Below are positions 46,283-58,987 of a stretch of DNA of 64,000 nucleotides, in pieces. The notes under the pieces were generated by a model that was not told where the DNA came from, did not search any database, and saw only the letters and a program-made list of their open reading frames with translations. The DNA lies in the NCBI RefSeq assembly GCF_023343835.1, contig NC_064435.1, forward strand, positions 79,618,134 through 79,682,133, given 5' to 3'. Both the position numbers and the translations under genes were made by a program. Numbering within the stretch: the stretch's first letter is position 1; every line of letters begins with the position of its first letter. The stretch comes from Lagopus muta. Its lineage: Eukaryota; Chordata; Aves; Galliformes; Phasianidae.

Positions 46283-46735
46283 ATAGAACCATGGAATCTT
46301 TAATGTTGGAATAACCTGCAAGATTATAGAATCTTGGGCTGAAAAGGACCACAATGCTCATCTAGTTTCAGCCCCCTGCTATCTGCAGGGTCACCAACCA
46401 CCAGCCCAGGCTGCCCAGAGCCACATCCAGCCTGACCTTGAATGCCTCCAGGGATGGGGCATCCACAGCCTCTCTGGGCAACCTGTTCCAGTGCATCACC
46501 ACCCTCTGTGTGAAAAACTTCCTCCTAATATCTAACCTAAACCTCCTGTCTCAGTTTAAAACCATTCCCCTTTGTCCTGTCACACTTTCCACCCATGTAA
46601 ACAGCCATTGCCCCTCCTGTTCATACGCTGCCTTCAAATACTGGAAGGTCTCCCCAGAGCCTTCTCCAAGATCATCTAGTCCAAACATCAGCCCATCCCC
46701 CCATGTCCCTCAGTGCCACATCTCTGTTTTGTATT
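46283..46735 (-). mobile_element. CR1 LINE fragments, at least two
   Basis: A short piece (TCATAGAACCATGGAATC), then a longer reversed CR1 from about 46325 (TATAGAATCTTGGGCTGAAA to CTTCAAATACTGGAAGG). A further fragment follows near 46667 (AAGATCATCTAGTCCAAAC, CCCTCAGTGCCACATCTC). They sit within 300 bp of the WRNIP1 CpG island. Confidence 0.85.
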
Positions 46736-47234
46736 TTAAATAAAAGCACAGAAAGCTATGCCATCAGTGTCCTGATCTACCACCTGAATTTGACCCCGTG
46801 CTAATTCTTTCCACCTTACGTCTTATTTTCTTTCCTAAATTATATATTTAGATTTAATTATATTCTATTACGTAACCATTCTCAGCTTGTAAATTTCAGG
46901 TCAATCTAATGTCAAGATGTGTTATGCTGGGATCTATGAGGTAAACAAGTCTGGCTACTATGTAAAAGTAACTGTCTCTCAGCTTAAACATTGAAAATGT
47001 CTGGTTTGCAAGCAACCAACCGGTAGGAAATAGTTTTCATTGGAACTCAATATGGAGGGCGAAGGACAGAGTTTTGAGTAAAGTGCTGTATGACCCATCA
47101 TGTAAACCTAGTTCTACCTGACAGGATTCCAATCTAAAAACTGACTGAGAAAGAAGAAGGTTATTGGTGGGTTCTTCTTTTTGGCTGGCATGTATTTGTG
47201 CTCATTTCTATTTCTGAGCCATTTAAAATTCATC

Positions 47235-47465
47235 GTGGAATAATAGAATCATAGAATGGCTTGGGTTGGAAGGAGCCTCAAAGATCATCAAGCTCCCCTG
47301 CCAAGGCAGTGCCACCAAATTCCAGGTTCTTGGTACTAGACCAGGCTGCCCAGGGCCCCATCCAACCTGGCCTTGAACACCTCCAGGGACGGGGCATCAA
47401 CAGCCTCTCTGGGCAGCCTGTTCCAGGACCTCACCACTCTCTCTATGAAGAACTTCCCCCTTTAT
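47235..47465 (-). mobile_element. CR1 LINE fragment
   Basis: AGAATCATAGAATGGCTTGG, AGATCATCAAGCTCCCCTGC and GGACGGGGCATCAACAGCCT: reversed CR1 3' end, 5' truncated. Confidence 0.9.
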
Positions 47466-50085
47466 CTTCCTTTTATCAGTTATACTTTCATTGTACATGT
47501 GCTATTATTTTGTAGGGCTGTATGTGCCCCCTCTACATACAGCTGGGCAAGTTTCCGTGGTTCCATGTCATGCTTGTGGCTTCTGTGCACATTACTGAAG
47601 ATATGACACACGAAGCAAGCTGTTTTGCTTAAACTGAGAGACTGGTGTGGTGAGAAGACCCAGAAGAAAGTATCTCCGAGGTCAAAGTTAGGGAATGTAA
47701 ATGACTGAAAGAAAGCTTATGCTCCTTTGAAAGAAAGAGAGCTCAACACCTAACCAAACACATTTATTCACTTTCCTTTCAATAAGATGGAGGCCCACAA
47801 TCTCACACTGCTCTGTGGCACATGATGAGGATGGGGTTGAATCCCTGGGACTGTGAAGGGGAAAACTGCAAACGAATTTCACTCTGTACACCTCAAAATT
47901 TTTCTGTTGCTTAGCTTATCGTTTCAGGAATATATTAAGATAGTAATGGAGGAGGAGGCAGTAACATTTGAATCTGATCCTAGTCTCTCATTGGTAACAC
48001 AGCACAGTAATGCCTTCAGGCTTGTCATCCCACTAATATTTTCCCAGATAACTGACCCATCAGTCAGGTTGAGGGAACAACATGCCCTTTCAGCAGGACA
48101 TGTCATTCTCATTAGATGGATGGCCACATTTGCTTGTCACAACCTGCAAGATGATGTGTGCTTTGAGGAACTATGGAGAGTCTGAATCAACTTTCCCAGT
48201 TTGCAGTCATGTCATGCCAAAAATGGTCTTGACAGCCAAGTAGCTCTAAAACACGTGGACTTTGAGTAGCTGGAGATATGATGGTGGGGAGAGGAGATCT
48301 GTAAAGCTCACTTGCTTTTTCCGACAACTTTGGGATATGTTCCATCACCCATTGGTGCTGAATAGACCGAATGAGGATGATAGCTTAAAGGTTAGACTGA
48401 GCCCTTGTGGTATGGCACCTGAAACTGTTAGTACACGTAGCAAAATTCATAAGCCTTGCTCAGATAACCTGGGGAAGAAACAGCTCTCAGTGAGTCATTT
48501 CACTTGAAGAAGATGGAAAGGGATGGTAGAACCTGAAGAGCCAGCGATGATAGCTAGAGGCAGCAGACCCAGCATTTTTACATACTGGGTGCAAAACTCA
48601 TTCAGATGATGAATATCTCACCATCCCATGCTGATATTTGTGCATGTCACTTATTAACAGCATGCTCAGGGATGTCTCTCCCACTCTGGGCACTCAACTG
48701 CTGACAGATCTGTGAGCATCTCAGTCACATATTACCACCATCTTACAATAACTGAGTAGCAGAAATCTTTCTAGAAGACTCATTTGCAAGCTGCAAGCTT
48801 GCAGTGTAAGTCTTTTACTGGTTTTAATCTATAATTGTCACCACAATCTGTAATTGTCAACACCTCATGTGTTACTTGTGATAGCATAAGTTATCTCTCA
48901 CATTTGGGAAGAGTTTGGAGGGATAAATAAGGGCAGTGCAAAGTGAGTTGGTGTAGGTATACATCTAATCAGCTGCACCTGTACAGATGTGGGATTGAAA
49001 TACAGTTAAGGATATTATATGTTGAAAGGTGTTTGGGTAAAAATAGCTAATTTAATTGGGTGTCTGCTTCCCTGTGCTGCTAATGACTATATACATTCTT
49101 AATTATGCCATATAGTTTATGGTATTTATGCAAGTTAAAATAAAAAACATGAGCTGTGTAATGAGGTTGACCAGATCCAGCTTTTGAGAGCTAAAGCATT
49201 ACCACAGTGCTTTTGTAGCAGGGCTTCCAGTAAGGTGAATGAGAATGTTTTTGTCCTAGGTTTCTTGGGCCAATTCTGAGTTGCTAAATAGTGTTTCAGA
49301 GTAGTTTCCTGTAGTCTTAAAATTAGTTGTGCAGAAGGGAGTTGGATTCAGTGATCCTTGTGGATCCTTCCCAACAGATATTCTATCATTTTCCAAGTGT
49401 AAATAAGTAATTACCTGGGGAAGGAAACCCAACCTTGCTGTGGAATAAAAGCTTTTCTATAGGAAATTGAGACTTGAGACAAGGTTTTATGTTTCTATAT
49501 CATGTCATACAAAACACATAGTGAGGATCTGCAGTGGGAAAGAACCCAGATGAAGAGTGTGGTCTTCTGCAGCACTGAATAGAAGACCTGAGATCACAGT
49601 CGTTTTGACAATTATGTATTTCCACGGTATAGGGCAGTGGAAAGAAAAAGGTATTTGTTTAATATATAAAAATGTAATGGATTTAATCTTATGGCCGTCA
49701 CTTGTCACTTTGTGGAATTGGAGTGGAGAGAAAGAGAACACATGTCAGCAACAGGGAGCCACTGAATTGGTAGAAAAATGGGTGGTGATCCATAAGCAAG
49801 GTCTACAAGAAACAGTAATGTATGATGATTTGGTGGAGCTAAATTGTCTCTGTGAATAAATTAAACTACGTCCATCCTATAGCCTGCTTAAATTGTTTAG
49901 TTCAGTGCTGACAAAGAGGTGGAGAACCATGTATTAACAGCTGGTTTTGCTAACTGTATTTCTGTATTGGGTCAGAATATATACAAACAGATAACTGACA
50001 TATAAAAATTTCCAACAATAGCAGTTTTCTACACTTAAATTCATGAATAATGTTGAAACTTCCAATTTGTCTTTCTTTTGTACAG
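47466..50085. other. between WRNIP1 promoter and MYLK4 exon
   Basis: Presumably MYLK4 5' intron or flank. It contains a short forward CR1 tail at 49335-49390 and several open frames with no recognisable product. A MYLK4 non-coding exon may be here but I could not identify it. Confidence 0.5.
49335..49392 (+). mobile_element. CR1 3' tail
   Basis: GGGAGTTGGATTCAGTGATC, CTTGTGGATCCTTCCCAAC and ATATTCTATCATT are the end of a forward CR1. Confidence 0.65.
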
Positions 50086-50344
50086 ACAAGAAAGAGGAGA
50101 AATCAGAAGTTATGAGTGTTCACTGGTTTATGAATCTAAGGTGGAGACGAAAACAGAAACTAAATTAACTGGACACAGTATGAAGCTACTTAAGATTAAC
50201 AGGCTGGAGGAAATCAATACACGATACAACAGTAGCAGACTGGAGAAAACAGCCTTTTTTCAGACCATGAAAAAAGTGGAGAGGACTGGAGGTTTTTGTG
50301 TGGAAAATTTCAGTGGATCAGATCTTGGAACAGAAGATGCAAAG
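50086..50344 (+). CDS. MYLK4: MYLK4, N-terminal coding exon (partial gene)
   Basis: 259-bp exon between acceptor TTTTGTACAG and donor AAG/GTAACT. From the ATG at 50180 it encodes KINRLEEINTRYNSSRLEK, then TAFFQTMKKVER, and ends GTEDAK. As I recall it, human MYLK4 (myosin light chain kinase family member 4) begins with LKVKRLEEFNTCYNSNQLEK followed by MAFFQ, so the match is clear. The frame is also open for 31 codons before this Met up to the acceptor, so a longer N-terminus is possible. The kinase-domain exons are not in the window. The gene diverges from WRNIP1, as in human. Confidence 0.82.
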
Positions 50345-53300
50345 GTAACTAACTGCATAATTAATTTTGTCTTTCCCAAGTACTTTCCTTTTCTTCTTCC
50401 AGTTTAGAGTGCATTAAGTTTATTATGTTTATTTCCCGGTAGTGTCAATTTTTGCATTTCTGTTTGTGGAAGTATATTTCGACTGTGAGAGACTATTCAG
50501 AATCTTCTAATCTTCTGAATTTGTAGAAGCAAGCATGTGGTTGTTTTTTGTTGTTGTTGTTGTTTTTTTTAAGGGGGAAAGGGGGTTATTCACAGTTGGA
50601 CTTACATTCAGGAGTTCCAAAGAGGTTGTGCAGTTGTGTGGCTCTTCAAAAACAGGTGGTAGACATAGATTTTGTTGGATTCGTACTTTAAAAGCATTGG
50701 TCACATCTAACAGCAGTAGAATTTGTGGAGACTGAATGAATCGCAAGGGAAGAGCAGATTTCCTGAAGGAAATAAGGTAGCTTCATCCTTTGCTTCCCTT
50801 TAACACTTAGGGAGCAGGGAATGGTTCCTGCTGTGTGCCACAATTACACAGTCAAGCACTGTCCACTGTTGCTCTGGGCAGCATCTGTCTCTGTTAATAA
50901 CAGAACTGGTTGCCATTGTATGTGATCTCTGGCAGAATGATTACTGTAATCAGCCAAGATGTGTTTCCTTTTATCATTATGCTTTTTCTGTGGGAGAGTC
51001 TAGACATTAACGTTGACATTGACGTGTCATTTAGACAAGAACTAAGAGTTATGTTTGCAGTAGTGCAATGAGTTAATTGGGACTTGAAGAAATATACGTG
51101 CTATAACTTCCTGTGTTCTGATTGTTTGTACTGATATGCAATTTTTCAAATATTCTGAATATTTTCATCTTCAGGGGATACCCTGGAGCATCAGTGTAAA
51201 GACAGTGATGTTTCAGTTTGTGTCAGAGCTAAAAAAAATCCAATTTTCTTTTTCTTTTTTTTCTTAATCTGCTGGGGCTCTTTTGTACAAAATTCTTCCA
51301 ATCTTCAGTGAGCTACTACAGTTGTTACTTTTTAGAAAATGGTCTGCATATGAAAACGAAGTATGTGAAATAGAAATAAAGTGTTTCTTTTAGAAAGTTT
51401 TTAGAGTTACAGTGAAAATGAGAATTAAAAAAAAAAAATCTGGAGGGTTAAAGTTTGGAGGTTGTTATTGCCTCTTTTAAGTTAGATTTCTTCCAGTGAA
51501 AATAACAACTTGCATAGGTGAGAAAGTAGAAGTTGATCCTGCTGCTACATAGCTCTTCCTTTATCTCTTTACGGTCAGGCAGAAGGTGTTGAATGTGAAC
51601 CTTCATCCATAGCTATGAGACCCCCTTTACGTATATTTATGTATTTTAGTTTGATGAAAAATTGTAGGCAGTAGCTGAGGTGATGGGATTTTTCCTCACT
51701 TTTTGCTGCAAAAACTCTTACCTATTGTCTTGGTGTTTCCTTCTTCAGTCTGACTGGCTCTTTGTTAGGAGCAGGATAAGGCAGGAAGAGTTTGGAGGTG
51801 CTGGAAGGAAAAAGTGAATAGGCTTAGGAGATGAACAGCTGGTTGCTAGTAGGAAGCTGGAGAAACACTCCGTATTCCCATTTTAGATCCTCAGTTTCCT
51901 GGGGACAAGACTTCAAAGGTGAAAGGCAGTCCGACTGAACTTTGGTTAATTACCAGATCACTGGAGTGAGGTTTCCAGATATATAAACATTAGTTATATT
52001 TCTCCTAAGCTTTTACAAGTTTGGAATTTAATTGCAAAGCTTAACTTTCACACAAAAGTTTTAGGAATTTCTCAGTGGGATACAGGATTGGGCCATAGCT
52101 GCACTATGAGTGTTGATGAAACGAAAACAAAGACGTTACTTAGAAGGATCTTAACTTGGTCTGCTTTCCTGACAAACAGTTTTACTATACTGATCAGGAA
52201 AAGAAAGAAAGAAGATTTTGCTGGCAGGAAGCGCAGTAAACTTTGCTCAGATGTATGTATCCACAGATGTGTGCTTGTGGACACACGTACATAATTTCTG
52301 TGGATGCAGTCCTGCTCACTTTGAAAGCAGTAACAAAACAACCCACTCAGTGGGAGTGGATAACAGCTCAAGGGAGCATCTGGCAGAGAGTGGTCAAAGT
52401 GTGTTCTTATTGGAAGAAACAAATGCTGTTCATGACTAATTGAATATAATTACAGAGGACAATGATTGCCCTCCACAAAACACCTATTTTTCCAGAAATA
52501 CTTTTTTCTAATGTAAGCAGATATAATTTTCATCTTTCGGTATATTCTCATAAAAACAAAAATGTATTCTAAAAAGACTCTCTAGAGTCATTAAAATACA
52601 AGTAGGGAAAGCAAACCCACTAACTGCCGACCATCAGTTGTGAATAATGACTTCACAGCATTAAGTATGGCTTGGACTGTCGAGAAGCTGCAGTATTACA
52701 GTCCTCTAGATGTCACTCTTTGCCACATCAGTTCACCAGACCCATGTTTTGCTGGAGGTGACTCCGATGACCCCTAACAAAAGTGCTCTTCTCTTTTATT
52801 TAGAATGTCCTCTTCCCCCCCCTTTGTATGGCTAACAGAACATGTGTCTATATCTTGGCTAAATTCTGTCCTCAGGAATCAACATGAAGTTTTGCTTCAG
52901 GCGATCCATTAACAAGTGCAAAACTCTTTAAGAGCAGTTTTCTGTGTGTGGGAGAACCAATAAAAAAAAATGGATGTCCAAATCTGTCCTTGATTTTTTG
53001 ATGTGTCCATTGCACTGCACAGCTGCCCCAAGTGGTTGTGCTGGTCCACAGAAGGTGGTGACACAGCGTAGAAATGAGCAGCTGTGAGTAGGTGCCATTT
53101 TCTACATGAGCCAGTACAGCATTCATTTGGGCAATATTCTGTGACAGCAGATATACTCCCTATGCATGTACATTACTGAGCTTCTCCTTGGGGGTGTGAG
53201 AATCGTGAAGTACCTTTGTCTGGAGTTGATACAGCTGAACTGTTGTTGGTGATGCACTACATGCTCTCCACTGAGTGTTAATAACTTGATATGTGCACAT

Positions 53301-56300
53301 TTGACTTCTATTTTGTATCTCCTGCAAAACAGAAAGAAAAGACACTGGTTAAAAGCAATAACTTTTTTATCCTACAATTTTGCCTGTTACGTTTTCCTTT
53401 ACATTTGCAGAGCTGTTCTTTAGTCGCTTCAGTTCAGTTCATGAGCCAAGATGTATTAAATCTGCTAAAGCACAGTCTTATGTACCGGAATAGAATTTAT
53501 GCCTTTATTGATGAAAATTAACCTTAACATTTGCTAAAAAAAGTAACTTTATCAGTTGCAACTTATTGGAAAAAATACTTACTCCTGGCATTTTATCAAA
53601 AAAATCTCATTAAAAAAAAAAAAGAATAAAATTTTTTTAATCTTGCATAATTCAAAACAATGTAATTTTCCTTTATAGCTGAATACTGGTCAAGATATCC
53701 ATCTAAATAGTTGGACAGAAAGATGTTTCTTATTTTACCTTCTTAAAAGTACTTGTTAATCAAATCCTACAGCAGATTCCATACATTGGCAGTGAAACTT
53801 CATTAATAAAGGTTTCTCTCAGCCTCTAAATCAGAGCGCCATGTCTAATGGTTGGGTTTTATAGTCAGAAAAATGTAAGTGGACTTCAGCCAAGATTGGG
53901 CCAAGTTTTATTCCCAATCTGCTTTTCAGTTTGCTAAATTTCTGTCATCAGGCATAGTGTTGCTGTGCTCAGTCTGGCAGATCTTTACAAAATCTGCTTT
54001 TTGAAGTGTGCTCCTCAGTTCCCAAGTTCATGACAATCCATCGCTGTGACTCAAGGTGTATGATTCCATGATTTCAGGTAATCATATTTTACCTAACACT
54101 CTCAGTTCCCATTCTTGGAATATCTGTCTTTCTCAGAAGGAAAAAGAGTATCAAGATTACCTGACTGAAAAAACACTGACTCAAAAGCACTCTCCACAGC
54201 GTAATTCCATAACAACTCAAAACGTGATTTGAGAATGCTCTGAAGCCTTGAAAGCCAAATGATGAGGAAGGAAAGAACATCACATATAGTTTTTAAATCT
54301 CTCATTGTTTAGAAATGATGCTTTGATTTTTATACTTTCATTTGTAGCTTTTTGTATTTGAGATTTCCAGTGTTCCTATTTCTCCACTGGCAGAGCAAGT
54401 GTGTTAAATCCTTTGCTCTGATAAGATAAATCACATGCAGAAAAGAAATTGTTACTGTTTTATCTTCCACAGTGAGTGTTTGAACTCTGTAATTATGGGC
54501 ACCTGTTATTTATATTATTATACCTAAGAATTATATATGCTGTGTATCCTTATATATGACAATAAACTATGATACTCTTTGTTACTCAGACTTTTCATTT
54601 TCTGACTCTATAAGTAAAACAGCTTCCCTGGACTTATAATCCTGGTGGTAGCAGGATTTTTTTTTTTCTTTTTTTAATTGAAACTGCTTTCTCTAATTTT
54701 AAGACACCATTTTCAGTTTGGTTTTTTTGTTTTTTTTTAAAATTTTGCCAAGTTTTGGCTGCTTAGGCCAAAATTGTTTTTGCAAAGTTTGCATCAAATT
54801 GAATTGCTGGGCAAAATTCAGCAGCAGAAGTCGTACTTGTTTCTCGAATTTTTAGGGGAAAGAACTTATGCTGGTGATATTGAAAGTCTCACATCCATTT
54901 GGCTGAAACAACCCAGCACCTCCATCCATTATATTGAGTGCTTGGTACTTGGTAGGTGAGCAATACTGAATATTAGATGGAGAGATGGCTTGTAACTGAT
55001 CTGTATGTAGCAGTGGTTTGGATATGAGAGCAACGTGGATAGACTGTAAGCGCAGTAAGAAAAGGAACTGTAATCAGTAAAGCATTTCAAAGTGACCTTC
55101 CTATGCACATGCAGTTTGATACATTCTAAGTGAATGTCATACATTTTGTTGTTTGGGTTTTTTTTTAATAGACATTTCTTGCCTATTAAAAAAGAAGAAG
55201 TGTGCAATAAATGGTCAGTGGTCTGCACTGCTAACTGCAAAAAGATTGCACTGTTTGCTTTCATTTGAGAAGTTCTGGAATGTCAGAGTAAACCTTTCAA
55301 GTCCATGCAATATATATCTCGTGTCGATCCCTGCACCTGTTTCATGCTTGTCAGTCAGCCATCACTTCTTTTCCTTATAGGTTCAGGGAATGCGCTGAAG
55401 TATGAGATGGGATCCTGCTGCGTCTCCAAGCCTTGTCTAGCTAGGTGGTTCTTATGGAGCTGGGGAGGGTTCTGAGGGTGCCTGCCAAGTTGCATTTGCT
55501 AAATCAGGAGACCCAAGTTAATCAGTTGATTAAAAGTAAAAGTATGGATCTACTCCTGCAAAGAAATGTTGCCTGGATTGCAAGTAGTTTCTGCCTTTTG
55601 GCTTCTTATTTCTGGCACGCACTGTGGGCTGTGTTAAGCTGTAGAAGAGAGAGAAAGATTCCTGCACCTGGAAATACACAGGTAGTAGATATACTTTTAA
55701 TAATTAAGATGTATTCCACTGATCAGTATTGATATTGTCAACTGAGTGAATGCTGCTTGTGTTTAAGTGTAGCCAGTTAAACCTGTGTATTCTTTCCTGG
55801 AGTGGGAAAAAGAAAGAAAAAAAAAAAGACTTTTTTTTCCTTGGAACATGTTCCTTTCTTTTATGAGAGCATATGTTGCCATAGACCTAGACAGCTATTG
55901 ATGTGCTTTTCAGGAAAGTGCATCTCTCCCTTTGCTGTCGAAGTGGTTTGTCTGCCCATTAAAACATGATGCATCCTCTAGTGACCTCTGCTGGGTGTTG
56001 AATAAGAGATTGCCTAAAATTTACCCTCTTCAGCCACAGTGGGAGTGAGGTTGCCAAACCTTCTTGGTCCCACAGATCTCAAAGATTCCCAGTGAGGCTG
56101 CTGCCCATTATTTTCCTCTTTGTAAAGTTATCTTCCTTCAGAACCAGCAGCTAAGCCTTTGGAGGGATTTGTTATTACATCATTAGAAGTTGCAATCATA
56201 TTTGTTGTGATTTTCCATGAAGTAATACAGTGCAATCGTGTTTTAGAAGAAGAATTCTTGATAAGAAACGTTGCTCGAACGAAGGAAATGTATGAGCTCA

Positions 56301-57545
56301 GAAAGGCAAAAAGCAATTAATCTAGAGTAGCTTCAAGAATGTAGATTGATGGAATTTTTAGGATTTTAATTAGTTTACTGCAATTTTTTTTATCTTAGAA
56401 TCTTAAAACTGATTTAATGTGAAGGTTTTCCATTCTTAAACATCTGCAGCCTTACACTGCATATTTGTCTGGCAACGTTAGCCAGGGAACCATGGCTTTG
56501 TGGGAATTTAATGGAATTTTCCACATGCTTTGTTGAAGAGCTCAAAGGACAGTGATAAAGATAATAATTGAAATATTACTATGCATGTCATAACTCAGTA
56601 CAACATACTTAAAGAAAGAGAAGAAAGCCTTCTGTAGCAAGGGGATTGAAACTAGATGATCTTTAAGGTCCCTTCCAACACGAGCCATTCTATGGTTCCA
56701 TTCAATTCTACAAAAGCCAAGTAGGATTCTTTCTATAATCTTCTATGATAAGAAATTTGTTATGTGAATGTTCTCTAATCTCTCAGAAACAAATGTTCTT
56801 TTAGAAATCAGGACTGATGTTTTTCTAAGTAAAAGACAAAAAAAGCAACTAAAGACTTTATTTAAGGTTTTTGATGCTGTTTCCTTTTATATGAATTCTG
56901 CCCTATGGCATATGGATGCATGGGAAATAGGAAGAAAGGAAAAAAACGGAGGGGACACTCAGAAAATAATAACTTGTTATTAATTGCTTTGTTAAAGTCT
57001 CAGTTATTCAATGATTATTTGTTTTTCAAACATTTTTTCCCTTCCAACTCTGAAGATTCTGATTCGATGATCTTTCAGCCCTCTAACAGAAGATGGACAA
57101 CTAGCTTTTCAGTACCAGTCAAGGAAATGCTGCTGTGCCAAATTTAAAAATCAGTCACAGTCAGTTACTAAGCCATTCACAGCATACAGTTATGTATTTT
57201 ATACAAGACATTCAGACTGGAGTGGTGAAGTGAAGAGAAAACATTAAGAGTACATGTCAAAACCATACCCACACCTTGTTCTTTATAGAAACTGGCTTGT
57301 GGGTTAACTGGCAAAGAAAATAATGAAGTCTGTGGTTGGTGACATACATTTTATCTCTGGTGCAGTCTTGAGTTATCATTTCACTTGCAGATGAGCTTGA
57401 AAAAAGATTTGCTTTCCCTTTAGACGTAATTCAGTGAAATTTTTCATATTTTCTTGTGTGAAGTGTGGAATGTAAGAAAAAAGCAGCTTAATTCATCCCA
57501 CAGTTAATGCTCGGTGTGCTTCTACTGCCTTGTTACTACTGCATA
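50345..57545 (+). other. MYLK4 intron, left part
   Basis: AT-rich with T-rich runs near 54655-54740. It has a CR1 tail at 56635 and a stretch at about 52880-53330 with two minus-strand open frames of unknown nature. No kinase-domain exon was found. Confidence 0.65.
56635..56710 (+). mobile_element. CR1 3' tail
   Basis: AGCAAGGGGATTGAAACTAG, GATCTTTAAGGTCCCTTCCA and CCATTCTATGGTTCC: end of a forward CR1. Confidence 0.8.
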
Positions 57546-57649
57546 GGTTCTCTGAAAGTAAAGTCTCCTTTTTATTTCTGCGGTAACTACAACAGATACA
57601 AAGAACACAATAGCACTATTTGATAGAGCAAACTCTCAGTTACAGAATA

Positions 57650-57872
57650 CTATTTTTCGACACAGTCACCACCATTAACTCTGTATTTTTGCCAGCGATG
57701 AATAAGAGTCTGCATGCCACACTTGTAAAAATCTGCACCAATGGGGATGACCCACTGTTTTACAGCAGCTATACCAGCATCATTTCTAGGAAAATATTGC
57801 CCATGCAGTCCATTTATCATTGACCTTGATAGATGGAAGTCAGAAGGCACCAAAACTGAACTGTACAGTGGG
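57650..57872 (-). pseudogene. mariner transposase C-terminal remnant
   Basis: Minus-strand frame encoding VPSDFHL, AAVKQWVIPIGADFYKCGM and HRWQKYRVNGGDCVEK. It is the end of a mariner transposase, separated from the N-terminal part by the CR1 insertion. Confidence 0.8.
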
Positions 57873-57879
57873 TGTGATA

Positions 57880-58475
57880 AGACCTCCTTCAGCAAAGTCT
57901 TTGACACCATCTCCCAAAGTATTCCAGAGGGGCTGGCAGTCCTCGGATTGGACAGGTGCATCTTTGCTGAGTAAAGAACTAGCTGGAGGGTTGGGGCCAG
58001 AAAGTGGTAGTGAATGGAGCTAAATCCAGCTGGTGACCGGTCATGAGTGGTGTTCTTTAGAGGCCAGTACTGGGGCATGTCCTGTTCAATATCTTTACTG
58101 ATGACCTGGATGAGCGTCTTGAATGCACTCTCAATAAATGTTAGTTACATGGGAGAAGAGGTCAACCCTCACCTTGTCATCATCTCCCTTCAGGTAGCTA
58201 CAACTACAGTAACTAACAATAGAGCTAGAGAGAATGGCCTCAAGTTGCACCAGGGGAAATTCAGGTTGAATGTTAGGAAAAATTTCTTCTCTGAAAGAGA
58301 AGTTAGGCACTGGAATGGGCTGCCTGTAGAAGTGGTTGAGTCACTGTCCCTGGAGGTGCTCAAGAAACATTTAGATGTTGTACTAAGGAACATGGCTTAG
58401 TGTGGAAATGTGGGTGGTAGGTTGCACTGGATAATCTCGGAGGTCTTTTCCTCCTGGTGATTTTATGACTGTGTG
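57880..58475 (+). mobile_element. CR1 LINE inserted into the mariner element
   Basis: Forward, 5'-truncated CR1. It begins in the reverse-transcriptase region (TTCAGCAAAGTCTTTGACAC, AACTAGCTGGAGGGTTGGGG, CAGTACTGGGGCATGTCCTG). It jumps near 58190 to the 3' part (GTTAGGCACTGGAATGGGCT) and ends in a worn ATTTTATGACTG tail. Mariner sequence resumes at GACAGTCCAGCCAGG. Confidence 0.85.
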
Positions 58476-58696
58476 ACAGTCCAGCCAGGATTGGTGATGT
58501 GCTCCAACATTGCCACCATTGTTTCCAATGCGTTGAAGCTGATGTTCAACTCCATAGTCAGTTCCCTGGTTGTAATCTGCCGATTTGTCACTGAGTTGAT
58601 GGAGATGCTCTTCATTTCATGGTGTGACACTTGTGTGTTGCTGTCTGAAATATGACATCTTTCACATTACCAGTGCTGAAATACACCATGCATCCA

Positions 58697-58900
58697 TCAC
58701 CTCACTCTGCTCACATCCACTGTTTGGTTTCCATAAATGTTCAGCAAGCATTGATGAATGTCAATGTGTGCAATTTTCTCTGTGTGGAGGAATTCCATTA
58801 CACACCTTTGCTTTGTATGCACTTCCATGTCAGATGTAATTTTGCCCCTGCTGCCCTCTGTCACATGGTGACAAAACATAATGGAATATTGGTGGAAAAG
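58697..58900 (-). pseudogene. mariner transposase N-terminal remnant
   Basis: Minus-strand frame with MEVHTKQRCVMEFLHTEK and HIDIHQCLLNIYGNQTVDVS, the helix-turn-helix start of a mariner transposase. Confidence 0.8.
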
Positions 58901-58987
58901 TTCAACCTCTACTGCCATACCATCATCATCTGCCTCTGATGTTGTAGGCCAACATAATAAAATAGGAGGCACTGTTTTCAGAGCAGT

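Larger units (their letters stand above)
57546..58987 (-). mobile_element. mariner (Galluhop-like) element, interrupted by a CR1
   Basis: Terminal inverted repeats are recognisable: CTCTGAAAGTAAAGTCTCCT at the left against the complement of AGGAGGCACTGTTTTCAGAG at the right. The minus strand encodes transposase remnants. The N-terminal part at about 58700-58900 reads EVHTKQRCVMEFLHTEKIAH. The C-terminal part at about 57650-57870 reads HPLYSSVLVPSDFHL and ends NGGDCVEK, close to the mariner PSDFHLF motif. Several differences and the inserted CR1 make it non-functional. Confidence 0.88.

Noticed and set aside
45463-46303. Long + strand open frames over the CpG island
   Set aside because: They overlap WRNIP1 exon 1 on the other strand, which matches a known protein with correct splice sites. 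GC-rich shadows.
47853-48185. 110-aa + strand frame that might be a MYLK4 5' exon
   Set aside because: No match to MYLK4 or another known protein and no convincing acceptor/donor pair around it.
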